Shown here: in pieces, positions 13,809-21,859 of the stretch
Layout of the letters: each line of letters begins with the position of its first letter
How positions within the stretch are numbered: the first letter of the stretch is position 1
Source of the DNA: Actinomycetota bacterium
GTDB lineage: Bacteria > Actinomycetota > Acidimicrobiia > Acidimicrobiales > Acidimicrobilacustridaceae
Assembly (NCBI GenBank): GCA_016185305.1
Contig: JACPNV010000045.1
Coordinates: forward strand, 1 to 53,112
DNA length: 53,112 bases
Direction of reading: 5' to 3'
Program-made: the position numbers and the translations under genes
The notes under the pieces: model-generated
The model's database searches: none
The model's input: only the letters and a program-made list of their open reading frames with translations
What the model was told of the DNA's origin: nothing

Positions 13809-15716
13809 GTGCCCGAGCCTGCCGTTCGACTCGTCGTCGAGCAGGAGCTGCTCGCCGGCGCCGCCGAGGTCGACATCACCCCGCCGCCGGGGATGCCGAA
13901 GGCCGGGTACTCCGCCAACGCCTACCACGGCACCGGTTTTCGTACCCGGCTTCGGGCGCGTGTGCTCCATCTCCGCACGGGCGTGACCTCGGTCGCGCTG
14001 GTGCAGTGCGACCTGCTCGGCGGGTCGGCAGTCGTCCAGCATCTCGTCGCCCAGGCCATCCGTGATCGCACCGATGTCCCCCTCGCGGGGTTGTTCATCG
14101 GTGCAACGCACACGCACGCGGGACCCGGCCAGTTCTTGGGGACCGACTTCTACAACCGGTTCGCGTCGAACAAGTCGGGATTCGATCCCGTGTTCACCCA
14201 GTTCCTCGTGGACCGCATCGCGGCGGGCGTCGTCGACGCGGTGGAGGCGCGTGCACCGGCGAAGCTGGCGTCGGGGGCGATCGATGTGTGGGGGCTGACG
14301 CGCAATCGCTCGATGGCTGCGCACGTCCGCAACCGAAACATCGGTGACACCCGAACCGCCGCCGAGCGGAAGTTCCTCGCGGTGAACCCGTGGTTGCACT
14401 TGCTGCGCGTCGACCGCGTGCGAGGCGGCGCCGACGAGCCGCTTGCCGCGATGGTTGTCTTTTCGGTGCATGGCACCGGCGTGCCGATGTCCGCGCACGA
14501 GTACAACGCGGACATCTGGGCCTACCTCGTGCGCGAGTTGGGAGATCGCATCGAGGCCCAGCACCGAACACGCCCCGTCGTCGGCGCCGTCGAGGGCACC
14601 CATGCCGACGTGGCGCCGGCCATCAGGCCGGGTAGCGCGGGACATCTCGAAGCTGCTCGCGTGGGTCGTGCCGTTGGGGCCAGAGCATTCGACCTCTACG
14701 AGTCCTTGGCTTGTGAACTGGCGGACCGTGTCGAGCTGCAAGCGGGGTTCCGCGAGATCGACCTCACTCGTGACGTGGAGATCGACGGCGTGAGGTTGCC
14801 GGGCCGGCCCGCTGTCGGGGCCGCGCTGATCGCCGGCGCGCACGAGAACGAGACGCCGGTGATCCGCCACGTTCCGCCGTTCAAGCCCGACACCCCCAAG
14901 CCGTTTGCGGGCAAGATGGGCAACCCGCACCGCGAGAAGTGGATCATCGGCTCGCGCTGGTTGCAGCCGATCGTGCTGCCGTTGCACGGCTTCCCGCGCG
15001 TCCTGCCGATCCAGACGATCCGCGTCGGCGACGCCATGATCGTCGGATTGCCATTCGAGATCACCGTCGAGTCCGGGCGACGCATCGAGGCCGCGGTTCG
15101 TGACGCGACCGGGGGATCGGGCATCGACCGCGTCGTTGTGTCCTCGGTCGCGAACGAGTACTCGGGTTACGTGGCATCGCCGGAGGAGTACCAGCAGCAA
15201 CGCTACGAAGGCGCGCACACCTTGTACGGCCCGGCGACGCAACCGTTCCTCGCCAAGCACGCCGCCCAGCTCGCGGCCATGACGGTGAAGGGCGATGTGG
15301 TTCAAGAAGCCGTGCCTGAGCGGCGCTTCGACCTGCGGGTCCGCCACCACCTGCCCCGATCGGCCGGCGGCGAGACACGCGTGACGCGGCGGTTGCTCGG
15401 GCATCCTCGCTATCACGACGCAACCGCGACGTCGGATGGCTACTGGTCGCTCGACTGGCTCGACGTTGCCCCGCCCTCGTTGTGCTGGCACGAGCCTTTG
15501 GTGAAGGTCGAGGCCAGCGAGGGCGGATCATGGGTGACGTTCGCGGACGACCAGGGATGGGCGCTCCAGGTCACGCATCTGGGTCCGGATGCCGGCGAAG
15601 GCCATCGTTACGAGGTGCGGTGGTGGGACCCGACGTTCCGCGGCACCCGCCCTTTTCGCTTCGTGTTGCTGGCCAATGGCGGCCAACCCGAGCTGATCAG
15701 CCCGCCGTTCCCGTAG
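13809..15716 (+). CDS. Neutral/alkaline non-lysosomal ceramidase-like hydrolase
   Basis: The product resembles neutral ceramidases in its N-terminal catalytic domain: AGAAEVDITPPPGMPKAGYS at the start, then FIGATHTHAGPGQF with two zinc-type histidines near residues 101 and 103, and LTRNRSMAAH. A later IVGLPFEITVESGRRI segment and an immunoglobulin-like C-terminal part complete the roughly 635 residues. Neutral ceramidases cleave the amide bond of ceramide; many bacterial relatives have unknown substrates. The frame is open far upstream. I chose a GTG close to the first conserved strand; an ATG at 13671 would add 46 residues. No clear signal peptide is seen with either start. It is divergent from the esterase operon. 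Confidence 0.82.
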   Translation: MPEPAVRLVVEQELLAGAAEVDITPPPGMPKAGYSANAYHGTGFRTRLRARVLHLRTGVTSVALVQCDLLGGSAVVQHLVAQAIRDRTDVPLAGLFIGATHTHAGPGQFLGTDFYNRFASNKSGFDPVFTQFLVDRIAAGVVDAVEARAPAKLASGAIDVWGLTRNRSMAAHVRNRNIGDTRTAAERKFLAVNPWLHLLRVDRVRGGADEPLAAMVVFSVHGTGVPMSAHEYNADIWAYLVRELGDRIEAQHRTRPVVGAVEGTHADVAPAIRPGSAGHLEAARVGRAVGARAFDLYESLACELADRVELQAGFREIDLTRDVEIDGVRLPGRPAVGAALIAGAHENETPVIRHVPPFKPDTPKPFAGKMGNPHREKWIIGSRWLQPIVLPLHGFPRVLPIQTIRVGDAMIVGLPFEITVESGRRIEAAVRDATGGSGIDRVVVSSVANEYSGYVASPEEYQQQRYEGAHTLYGPATQPFLAKHAAQLAAMTVKGDVVQEAVPERRFDLRVRHHLPRSAGGETRVTRRLLGHPRYHDATATSDGYWSLDWLDVAPPSLCWHEPLVKVEASEGGSWVTFADDQGWALQVTHLGPDAGEGHRYEVRWWDPTFRGTRPFRFVLLANGGQPELISPPFP

Positions 15717-15728
15717 GCCGCACGCCCG

Positions 15729-16367
15729 TCACGTGCTGATGGTAGTGGTGCCGATGGGGCCAGCGGTCGGGAAGGAGCACGCCGAGGACTCGCTCCCGAG
15801 GATGGGGACGCTGGCGGTCCCATTGACCGAGGTTGGCGTCATCCACGTGATCGACGTTCCCGGCTTGCCGGTCACCGTTCCCGTGACGACGATCGTCGGC
15901 GTCGGTCGTGGCGAGCCGTCGATGGGGAAGCTGCCGGTGAGGGTGTAGACCAATGTGCCGTTGGCCAGCTCGGCTGCCGACGATGTGAAGTTCTCGCTCG
16001 CGGCCGGATCGGTGGATGCCGAGGTGGCGTTGAACCCCGCGGGGAGGGCGAACGTCGTCGCACTCGATTCGAACGTCGGGGTGACGGGTGCCTTCACCTG
16101 GGCCAGCGGCGCCACGATCTTGTAGGTGACCGTCTGCCCCGGCATGACCTGCTCGGCGGAGTCGGTCACCGTGTAGGTGAGGCTCGTCGTCAACGTACCG
16201 ACGGCGGAAGGGCATGCCAGCTCGTAGGCGTACGAATCGGTGTTGCCCTGGATCAGCGTCGTCGGCGGGATCGCCGGACCGGGATCGGCGTCGCGACCGC
16301 AACTCGCGGCGACGAGCGCGGCCGCGGCCACCAACACGACAGCCTTGAGCGCAGCCCGGTGACGCAT
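15729..16367 (-). CDS. Secreted lipoprotein of unknown function
   Basis: The 212-residue product opens with a short basic n-region, a hydrophobic core (ALKAVVLVAAAALVAASC) and a lipobox-like cysteine at C23. The mature part is rich in Thr, Ser and Pro and in beta-strand-like stretches (GTLTTSLTYTVTDSAEQVMP, GTLVYTLTGSFPIDGS). It reads like an exported beta-sandwich protein tethered to the membrane. I do not recognise a family. The ATG at 16367 is preferred because the signal peptide follows directly; another ATG lies eight codons upstream. It converges on the ceramidase-like gene with 12 bases between stops. Confidence 0.7.
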   Translation of the reverse strand: MRHRAALKAVVLVAAAALVAASCGRDADPGPAIPPTTLIQGNTDSYAYELACPSAVGTLTTSLTYTVTDSAEQVMPGQTVTYKIVAPLAQVKAPVTPTFESSATTFALPAGFNATSASTDPAASENFTSSAAELANGTLVYTLTGSFPIDGSPRPTPTIVVTGTVTGKPGTSITWMTPTSVNGTASVPILGSESSACSFPTAGPIGTTTIST

Positions 16368-16460
16368 GTCGGGCCGAAGGTTACCCGGCATCGGCAGCGG
16401 CCTGAGACCGGCGCGTGCACCGTTGCGTGGCCTGCGACGATGGCCCACTGGGGCGGAGTG

Positions 16461-16681
16461 CTACCGAGCTCTCGTCGTCGCGTCCCTTGCCGCGTCGATG
16501 GTCGCAGGGTGCACCAGCTCGTCGTCGAGGTCACCGGTCGCCGCGCCCGGCGTGACGCAGATGCAGGTGCGACCCGAACGGTCCCGTCCGACGCGAAGCG
16601 GTACGCCGCAACGCCGGTCACGGCGGCGAGCGCTTTGGTTTCGGCTGTGCCCGACGCGCGCGCGTCTACCGCAGCCGTCAT
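16461..16681 (-). pseudogene. Small frameshifted reading frame overlapping the epimerase stop
   Basis: An ATG overlaps the stop of the upstream epimerase as ATGA, the signature of coupled translation. The frame reads MTAAVDARASGTAETKALAA and VTGVAAYRFASDGTVRVAP, then loses its coding look. A second frame takes over with VTPGAATGDLDDELVHPATI and DAARDATTRAR before a stop. One frame change near 16580 would join them into a protein of about 73 residues. I cannot name it. It could instead be a short intact peptide with a random tail. Confidence 0.35.
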
Positions 16682-17604
16682 CGTGCACCGGCCGTCTCGA
16701 CCTCACCGACCACCGATGGGACGCCCTCCCGAAGGCTCGGGTACTTCGGCGCCCAGTCCGACGCATCCTTGAACCTGGCGTTGCTCACCCGCTGCGACAG
16801 GACGAGGTTGGGGGCAAAGGTCGACACCATCCGCGTGAGCACCCGTGGCGCGTTCCGTACCCTCTCCCTCCCCAGTGCGGCGGCGTACACGGCTGCGGTT
16901 TCGCGAAGCGTGAGTGGTTCGTCGTCGCTCACGTTGTACTTGCCGGCAGGTGCTGCCAGCGCGGCGACAACGGCTGACGCGGCGTCGTCGGCGTGGATGG
17001 CGGCGCTGTACTTGCCGGGCTTCCCCGGCGCCAGGTACCAACCTCGCCGCGCGTACTTCAACAGGTCGGAGGTGTGCACGCTGTCCGGCGCGTAGAACAT
17101 GCCGAACCGCAGCACCACGCCGGCGCCACCGGATTCGGAGAACCGCTTCGTGTTCGCCTCGGCGGCGTCGACCGCAGCGGTCAACGGGGTGTCGATGTTC
17201 GGCGACGTCTCGTCGATCCACTCGTCGCCGTGGTCACGGTAGAGGAACGCGATGGACTCTTGGATGAACCGGACGGCACCGGCCGCGACGGCCGCGTCGG
17301 CCAGGTTGCGCGAACCTTCGATCCGGATGCGATCGTTGTCGGCCCACGATCTGGCTTTGCGGGCTTCGAACGCCGGCGGGATCTTGGTCGCGAGGTTGAT
17401 CACCGCGCGGTGGCCGGCAACCGCGTCGCTGACCGCGGGCGAGTCGAACAGGTCGACTTCGGCTGGCGTTGCGCCGAGCGACCGCACGAGGTCGGCTTTG
17501 GCTTCGCTTCGCACCAGAGCCGTCACGTCGTGTCCGGCCTCGACGAGCGCCTTCACCGCTCGCCAGCCGATCACTCCAGTGCCTCCACACACGAACACCT
17601 TCAT
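16678..17604 (-). CDS. NAD(P)-dependent epimerase/dehydratase family protein
   Basis: The 308-residue protein has the dinucleotide motif GGTGVIG at residues 7-13 (MKVFVCGGTGVIGWRAVKAL) and an extended-SDR layout, with VINLATKIPP after the fourth strand and a C-terminal substrate domain ending in RFKDASDWAPKYPSLREGVP. The region where most members carry the YxxxK catalytic pair reads QESIAFLYRDHGDEW here and has no YxxxK. It is therefore probably an atypical reductase or NAD-binding sensor. It resembles actinobacterial epimerase-like proteins with unknown substrates. Its stop overlaps a small broken frame. Confidence 0.85.
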   Translation of the reverse strand: MKVFVCGGTGVIGWRAVKALVEAGHDVTALVRSEAKADLVRSLGATPAEVDLFDSPAVSDAVAGHRAVINLATKIPPAFEARKARSWADNDRIRIEGSRNLADAAVAAGAVRFIQESIAFLYRDHGDEWIDETSPNIDTPLTAAVDAAEANTKRFSESGGAGVVLRFGMFYAPDSVHTSDLLKYARRGWYLAPGKPGKYSAAIHADDAASAVVAALAAPAGKYNVSDDEPLTLRETAAVYAAALGRERVRNAPRVLTRMVSTFAPNLVLSQRVSNARFKDASDWAPKYPSLREGVPSVVGEVETAGAR

Positions 17605-17704
17605 CGCTACCTCCCGGTCTTCTCGGCGCCCTCGGGACGCCGCTTGTGCGCGCGGCGGCAGACGCCGCCCGCGGTGTCTCGGTCAGTTGTCGTTGGCCTT
17701 CCGC

Positions 17705-18193
17705 TCAGCGAATGGCGGTCGGGAACCAGGCGAGCGCCTTCTCCGCGGCCCTCGGGCTCACGTCCTCCGGCAGCCCGAGCACGAGCTCGGCCACCGTGCG
17801 GCTACGCAACTCGGCGCGCCAGGTGGCTTCGGCCGCCCACATCGCCCGCGCGATGCCGCAGGTCTTCACGTACTCCTTCTTGGCCACCTTGGCCGGACCG
17901 CATCGGCGGATCTCGCTGCACTGAAAGGCGTTGTCGTCGCCGTCGATCGCGTGGACGACGTCGAGCATCGTGATCTCGGTCGCGGGCTTGGCCAGCCGGT
18001 AACCACCCTTGGGGCCAGGGACCGCCTCCACGATGCCGTGCCGAGACAGGGCCTGCAGGTGCTTGGCGAGATATGCCGGGGGCAACTCGTGGAACTCGGC
18101 GAGCTTGGCCGCCGGCATCGCCATGTCGGGGGGGACGAGGGCGAGCAACGTCACGCAGTGCAGGCCCCACTCGACCCCTTCGCTCATCCGCAT
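17705..18193 (-). CDS. Rrf2-family regulator, probable Fe-S sensor
   Basis: The 162-residue protein has the winged helix of Rrf2 regulators (WGLHCVTLLALVPPDMAMPA, PAYLAKHLQALSRHGIVEAV, then PGPKGGYRLAKP). Three cysteines at C92, C98 and C112 sit in the loop that holds the Fe-S cluster in IscR and NsrR; the first two match IscR numbering exactly. It is likely to sense iron-sulfur status, nitric oxide or redox state and repress its own promoter, which carries an inverted repeat. The start chosen fits a leaderless transcript. The neighbouring genes do not belong to Fe-S assembly, so its regulon is unclear. Confidence 0.88.
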   Translation of the reverse strand: MRMSEGVEWGLHCVTLLALVPPDMAMPAAKLAEFHELPPAYLAKHLQALSRHGIVEAVPGPKGGYRLAKPATEITMLDVVHAIDGDDNAFQCSEIRRCGPAKVAKKEYVKTCGIARAMWAAEATWRAELRSRTVAELVLGLPEDVSPRAAEKALAWFPTAIR

Positions 18194-18196
18194 ACT

Positions 18197-18229
18197 CGGA
18201 TGATAAACATCCGGAATAGTCTCGGTCAA
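18197..18229 (-). promoter_or_regulatory. Promoter with overlapping palindrome for the Rrf2 gene
   Basis: On the minus strand a -35 TTGACC and a -10 TATCAT are separated by 18 bases. The -10 ends six bases before the ATG, so transcription would begin at or beside the start codon (leaderless). The palindrome CGGATG-N5-CATCCG at 18197-18213 covers the -10 element, the place expected for an autorepressor site. The Rrf2 protein is the obvious candidate to bind it. Confidence 0.6.
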
Positions 18230-18347
18230 GGGATGTCCGAGATGATGTCCGAGATTGCGGTTGCGTCGTGGGCCAGTCTCCTGCGAAGTGGTGCTCCTGT
18301 GGCCAGGCACGGCGGGAGACCGCCGGCGATAGCATGCATCGCCTCCC

Positions 18348-19199
18348 ATGGACGACTCCGACGACTCCGGCGCCGACGACGCGCGCGACACCAGAGGTGG
18401 GGACGGCAAGCGCCGGTCGCGCCATCGGGCGAAGCCGCCCAGCACCGGCCGCCCGGCGGCGAAGCCGCCACCGGCAGCTGTGCGCAAGCGCAGCGATTCG
18501 CCGAAGGACACGGCGCCGCCGCGGAAGTGGTGGGAGCAACCGTGGCTGTGGCTCGCGATGATCGTCGGCGTCGTCGGCTCATCGCTGGCGGTGTCGTTTG
18601 CGGTCAACACCGACCCGCAAGACATCGCACCGGTCAGCGATACGGCGGCGTTCTGCGCGGCCGCCCGCGGATATCGGGATGCGACTGCGACTGTTTCCAT
18701 TGGTGTAGACACGTCGCAGCCCGATTTTGACCGGCTCCAGCAGGCGTTCGCTGCGGTACAGCGTGCCGCGCCGCCCGAGATCCAACCGACGGCCGATGCG
18801 GCTGCCGCCACCTTGGCGGAGACCATCCAGAGCATGGAGTCGCTGCGGAGCGAGCCGGACGGCTTGGTCAAGCTGCAGAAGGCGGACGAGCGCTTGTCGA
18901 GCCTCGGGCGCCGAACCGAGAGGTCAACCGATCGCTTCGTTCGCTACGTGTCGCGTGCTTGCGGGTTCGAGTTCGCGGCCACCGAAGCACCCCCGCCGAC
19001 GGCACCCTCGCCCGCGGCACCCTCGCCCACGGCACCCTCGCCCACGGCACCGCCGACCTCGCAGCCGGTGCCCCTGGCTCCGGGCCTGCAGACGGTGCCG
19101 GTGGCGCCGCCGACCGGGGATGCGTCGTCACCGGAGTCGTCACCTGACTCGCCGCTGCCGTCGTCGCCCGGATCGCCGCTTGACACCTCGCCCCGATAG
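18348..19199 (+). CDS. Single-pass membrane protein with proline-rich tail
   Basis: The 283-residue product has a highly charged N-terminal cytoplasmic part rich in Asp, Arg and Pro, one membrane helix at about residues 66-87 (WLWLAMIVGVVGSSLAVSFA), and an exported helical domain (AAFCAAARGYRDATATVSIG, then RLQQAFAAVQRAAPPEIQPT). The last 75 residues are a Pro/Ser/Ala/Thr-rich tail with APSPT repeats, likely spanning the cell wall. The two cysteines (in AAFCAA and SRACGF) could form a disulfide outside the cell. The family is not recognised. It is divergent from the Rrf2 gene. Confidence 0.7.
   Translation: MDDSDDSGADDARDTRGGDGKRRSRHRAKPPSTGRPAAKPPPAAVRKRSDSPKDTAPPRKWWEQPWLWLAMIVGVVGSSLAVSFAVNTDPQDIAPVSDTAAFCAAARGYRDATATVSIGVDTSQPDFDRLQQAFAAVQRAAPPEIQPTADAAAATLAETIQSMESLRSEPDGLVKLQKADERLSSLGRRTERSTDRFVRYVSRACGFEFAATEAPPPTAPSPAAPSPTAPSPTAPPTSQPVPLAPGLQTVPVAPPTGDASSPESSPDSPLPSSPGSPLDTSPR
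19001..19045 (+). repeat. Three tandem 15-bp repeats encoding APSPx
   Basis: The unit GGCACCCTCGCCCAC occurs three times head to tail, the first copy with one change, and a broken fourth follows. It encodes the Ala-Pro-Ser-Pro-Thr/Ala repeats of the membrane protein tail. Such in-frame arrays can change copy number by slippage. Confidence 0.75.
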
Positions 19200-19255
19200 C
19201 CCTGCTCGTTGGGTTCGGGCTCGAATCGACACGGGCGGCCGAATGCGGTTCACTG

Positions 19256-19269
19256 TAGAACACGTTCTC
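19256..19269. promoter_or_regulatory. KstR-like operator upstream of the FadE pair
   Basis: The sequence TAGAACACGTTCTC contains the inverted repeat AGAAC-AC-GTTCT. It matches the core TnnAACnnGTTnnA of the KstR box, known from mycobacteria and rhodococci as the operator of cholesterol-degradation genes, except at the last base. It lies 89 bases before the start of the first acyl-CoA dehydrogenase. No KstR gene is in view, so the link rests on the motif and on the type of downstream gene. Confidence 0.55.
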
Positions 19270-19357
19270 ATTTCGGGTCGCCAGCTCGCATCGTTCGCGG
19301 CGAACCCGATCGAACGGAGCAGCGGAACCCGACGACGACGAAGCAGGGGAGAGGCGC

Positions 19358-20536
19358 ATGTACATCGGCTACACGCCTGAACACGACAAGCTCCGCCAGC
19401 AGCTGCGCGAGTACTACGACAACCTCCTGACGCCGGAGATCCAGGAGGAGCTGGCCGTGAGCGAGGGCGTCGGCCCTGTGTCGCGCGGCGTCGTGCGCCA
19501 GATGGCCGCCGATGGGTGGCTCGGCATCGGCTGGCCCACCGAGTACGGCGGCCAGGGCCGTGGCTTCATCGAGCAGTTCATCTTCTTCGACGAGTCGATG
19601 CGAGCCGGCGCACCGGTGCCGATGCTGACCATCAACTCGGTTGCGCCCACGATCATGAAGTACGGCAGCCAGGACCAGAAAGACTTCTACCTGCCCAAGA
19701 TCCTCGCCGGTGAGATCCACTTCTGCATCGGCTACACCGAGCCCGACTCGGGCACCGATCTCGCGTCGCTGAAGACCAAGGCAGTCCGTGACGGCGACGA
19801 ATGGGTGATCAACGGGCAGAAGATCTTCACCTCGTTGGCGACCGACGCCGACTACGTGTGGTTGGCGGTTCGCACCAACCCCGAGGCCGCCAAGCACAAG
19901 GGCATCTCGATGATCATCGTCCCGACCGCCACGCCCGGCTTCAAAGCGGTGCCCATCCAGAACTTCGGCAACTTCAACACCAACTACACGTTCTATGAAG
20001 ACGTGCGGGTGCCGTACTCCAGCCTCATCGGGGAGGAGAACCGGGGCTGGAACCTGATCATGGAGCAGCTCAACCACGAGCGGGTCACGTTGTGCTCGTC
20101 GGGCATCATGGAGCGGGCGCTCGACGAGACGCGCAAGTTCGCGCAGGACAAGGCGATGGCGGATGGGCACCGGCTCATCGACGAGCCCTGGGTGCAGCAC
20201 AACCTCGCGTGGGTGCATGCCCGGCTCGACGTCCTGCGGTTGCTCAACTGGCAAGTGGCATACCACGCCGAGACCGGCGATCCACTGGACCCGGCCGCGG
20301 CGTCGGCCGTGAAGGTGCACGGCACCGAGCTGTACATGGAGGGCATCGGCAAGCTGCTCGAGGTGCTCGGTCCGCAGGCCACGCTGCGGCGGGGCTCGCC
20401 CGACGCGGCGTTGAGGGATCGCCTCGGCAACTACCTCCGCGGCCTCCACGTGTTGACCTTTGGCGGTGGAACCAACGAGCTGCAACGTGACCTTGTCGCG
20501 CTCTTCGGCCTCGGCCTCCCGCCTTCGCCCCGATAG
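19358..20536 (+). CDS. Acyl-CoA dehydrogenase, FadE26/28-like subunit
   Basis: The 392-residue protein is a complete acyl-CoA dehydrogenase: an N-terminal helical domain, FAD-binding middle domain (CIGYTEPDSGTDLASLKTKA, VINGQKIFTSLATDADYVWL), and C-terminal bundle ending in TFGGGTNELQRDLVAL. At the position of the medium-chain enzyme catalytic Glu (YEG) it has Gly (FGGG), so any catalytic base must come from elsewhere, possibly Glu241 in LNHERV. This pattern, with a second FadE gene directly downstream, matches the two-subunit alpha2-beta2 enzymes of sterol side-chain oxidation in Mycobacterium. GGGGAGAGG precedes the ATG. A KstR-like box lies upstream. Confidence 0.9.
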   Translation: MYIGYTPEHDKLRQQLREYYDNLLTPEIQEELAVSEGVGPVSRGVVRQMAADGWLGIGWPTEYGGQGRGFIEQFIFFDESMRAGAPVPMLTINSVAPTIMKYGSQDQKDFYLPKILAGEIHFCIGYTEPDSGTDLASLKTKAVRDGDEWVINGQKIFTSLATDADYVWLAVRTNPEAAKHKGISMIIVPTATPGFKAVPIQNFGNFNTNYTFYEDVRVPYSSLIGEENRGWNLIMEQLNHERVTLCSSGIMERALDETRKFAQDKAMADGHRLIDEPWVQHNLAWVHARLDVLRLLNWQVAYHAETGDPLDPAAASAVKVHGTELYMEGIGKLLEVLGPQATLRRGSPDAALRDRLGNYLRGLHVLTFGGGTNELQRDLVALFGLGLPPSPR

Positions 20537-20552
20537 CTGCGCGGCCGACCAT

Positions 20553-20625
20553 CCGGCGGTGGCTGCGGCTTCGCCGACCCGTACGAATCCTTCCCCTGCT
20601 CCGCCTGGCGGCTGCGCAGGTTCGA
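20553..20625 (+). repeat. Dispersed double-hairpin repeat, copy 1
   Basis: This element lies in the 102-base gap between the two acyl-CoA dehydrogenase genes. It closely resembles a second copy at 50011-50085: both start CCGGCGG, share GGCTTCGCCG, and share CCCCTGCTCCGYCTGGCGGC followed by a KCGCAGGTTYG segment. Each half can fold into a small hairpin (CGGCG/CGCCG arms, then CCTGC/GCAGG arms). It has no coding frame in common and looks like a REP-type element. Confidence 0.7.
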
Positions 20626-20638
20626 GCAAAGGCAGAAC

Positions 20639-21766
20639 ATGGACTTCGCATACTCCGACGAGCAACAAGCCATCGTTGACCTGGCCGCCCAGATCCTGGG
20701 CGAGATGTGCGCACCCGAGAAGCTGCGCGAGGTCGAATCGGGCACTGAATGGTTCCACCGCGACGCCTGGGCCGAGTTGGGCAAAGCCGACCTTCTCGGC
20801 CTCTGCTTGCCCGAGGCAGTAGGCGGGGGCGGGTATGGCTTCCTCGAAGCATGCCTGCTCCTCCAGCAGGTCGGGAAGGCCGTCGCGCCGGTTCCGTTGT
20901 ACGCGACGCTGGTGCTGGGCGCCCTTCCCATCGCCGAGCTCGGCACCGAGGCGCAGAAGCAGCGTTGGCTACCCGGCGTGATCGCCGGCGACGTGATCCT
21001 CACCGGCGCGCTCAACGAGCTCGACAGCGGACCGCGCGATCCGCAGCTCCAGGCCAAGCCGGACGGTGACGGGTGGAAGCTCCACGGCACGAAGACGACT
21101 GTGCCCGCGTTCCACCTGGCCCAGGCCGTGCTGGTGCCGGCGCGTGCCGACGACGGTGCTGTCAAGATCTTCATCGTCGCGACCGACGCTGCCGGACTGT
21201 CGTCGGAGAGGCAAGACACGTTCAACCACGAGCCGGTCTTCCACCTCGACTTCGACGGCGTCGCGGTTGGTTCGGACGACGTGCTCGGCGGCGACGCGGC
21301 CGGCGGCGAGGGCGCTCTGGCATGGATCGTCGATCGTGCGGTCGTCGGCCTGTGTGCGATCGCGTCGGGTGTCAGCGAGAGGGGCATGCGGCTCACGGCC
21401 GACTACGTCACCAACCGCAAGCAGTTCGACCGGCCGATCGGTTCGTTCCAGGCCGTCGGTCATCGCATGGCTGACTGCTACATCGACAACGAGGCGATCC
21501 GGCTCACCATGCTGCAAGCAGCGACGCAACTGGCCGAGGGAAAGACGGTCGATGCCGAGATCGCGGTGGCGAAGTATTGGGCGTCCTACGGGGGAAGCCG
21601 CGTCGGCCACGCCGATCTCCACCTGCACGGTGGCATCTCGATCGACCTCGACTACCCGATCCACCGCTACTTCTTGTGGGCCAAGCACCTCGAGAACACG
21701 CTTGGCGCCGCCACACCCCAGCTGGCGACGATCGGCGCCATCCTGGCCGCGACACCGGTCGGGTAA
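20639..21766 (+). CDS. Acyl-CoA dehydrogenase, FadE27/29-like partner subunit
   Basis: The 375-residue protein keeps the overall acyl-CoA dehydrogenase layout (YSDEQQAIVDLAAQILGE, then KLHGTKTTVPAFHLAQAVLV, and DYVTNRKQFDRPIGSFQAVG HR) but is divergent. The FAD-contact loop reads ALNELDSGPRDP in place of the usual TEPxxGSD. The C-terminal motif is HLHGGISIDLDYPIHRYFLW, the HGGxG type with an extended loop. Such non-canonical FadE proteins form heterotetramers with the partner encoded just upstream and shape the active site for bulky acyl-CoA. The gap between the genes holds a repeat, but same-operon expression is likely. Confidence 0.88.
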   Translation: MDFAYSDEQQAIVDLAAQILGEMCAPEKLREVESGTEWFHRDAWAELGKADLLGLCLPEAVGGGGYGFLEACLLLQQVGKAVAPVPLYATLVLGALPIAELGTEAQKQRWLPGVIAGDVILTGALNELDSGPRDPQLQAKPDGDGWKLHGTKTTVPAFHLAQAVLVPARADDGAVKIFIVATDAAGLSSERQDTFNHEPVFHLDFDGVAVGSDDVLGGDAAGGEGALAWIVDRAVVGLCAIASGVSERGMRLTADYVTNRKQFDRPIGSFQAVGHRMADCYIDNEAIRLTMLQAATQLAEGKTVDAEIAVAKYWASYGGSRVGHADLHLHGGISIDLDYPIHRYFLWAKHLENTLGAATPQLATIGAILAATPVG

Positions 21767-21782
21767 CCCCACAGGCATCGAT

Positions 21783-21858
21783 CTGGGCCGTGGAGCGCGC
21801 CGTTTCCGGCGCGGGCGGCGGCCCGGTTCGGTTGGCGGGGTGCTACTGGGCCGTGGAG
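21783..21858. repeat. GGGCCG palindromic repeat, locus A
   Basis: The stretch begins CTGGGCCGTGGAGCGCGCCG, continues with a TTTCCGGCGCG core, and closes with CGGCCCGGTTCGG, giving an imperfect palindrome of about 50 bases. A second partial start, CTGGGCCGTGGAG, follows at 21846. It fills the gap between the convergent FadE partner and esterase genes. It closely matches the copies near 51.4 kb and is related to those at 38.2 kb. Confidence 0.7.
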
Positions 21859-21859
21859 G

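Noticed and set aside
12455..14065. Plus-strand open frame of 536 codons opposite the type-B esterase
   Set aside because: It mirrors the esterase codon pattern and lacks any family signature; the esterase triad is on the other strand.
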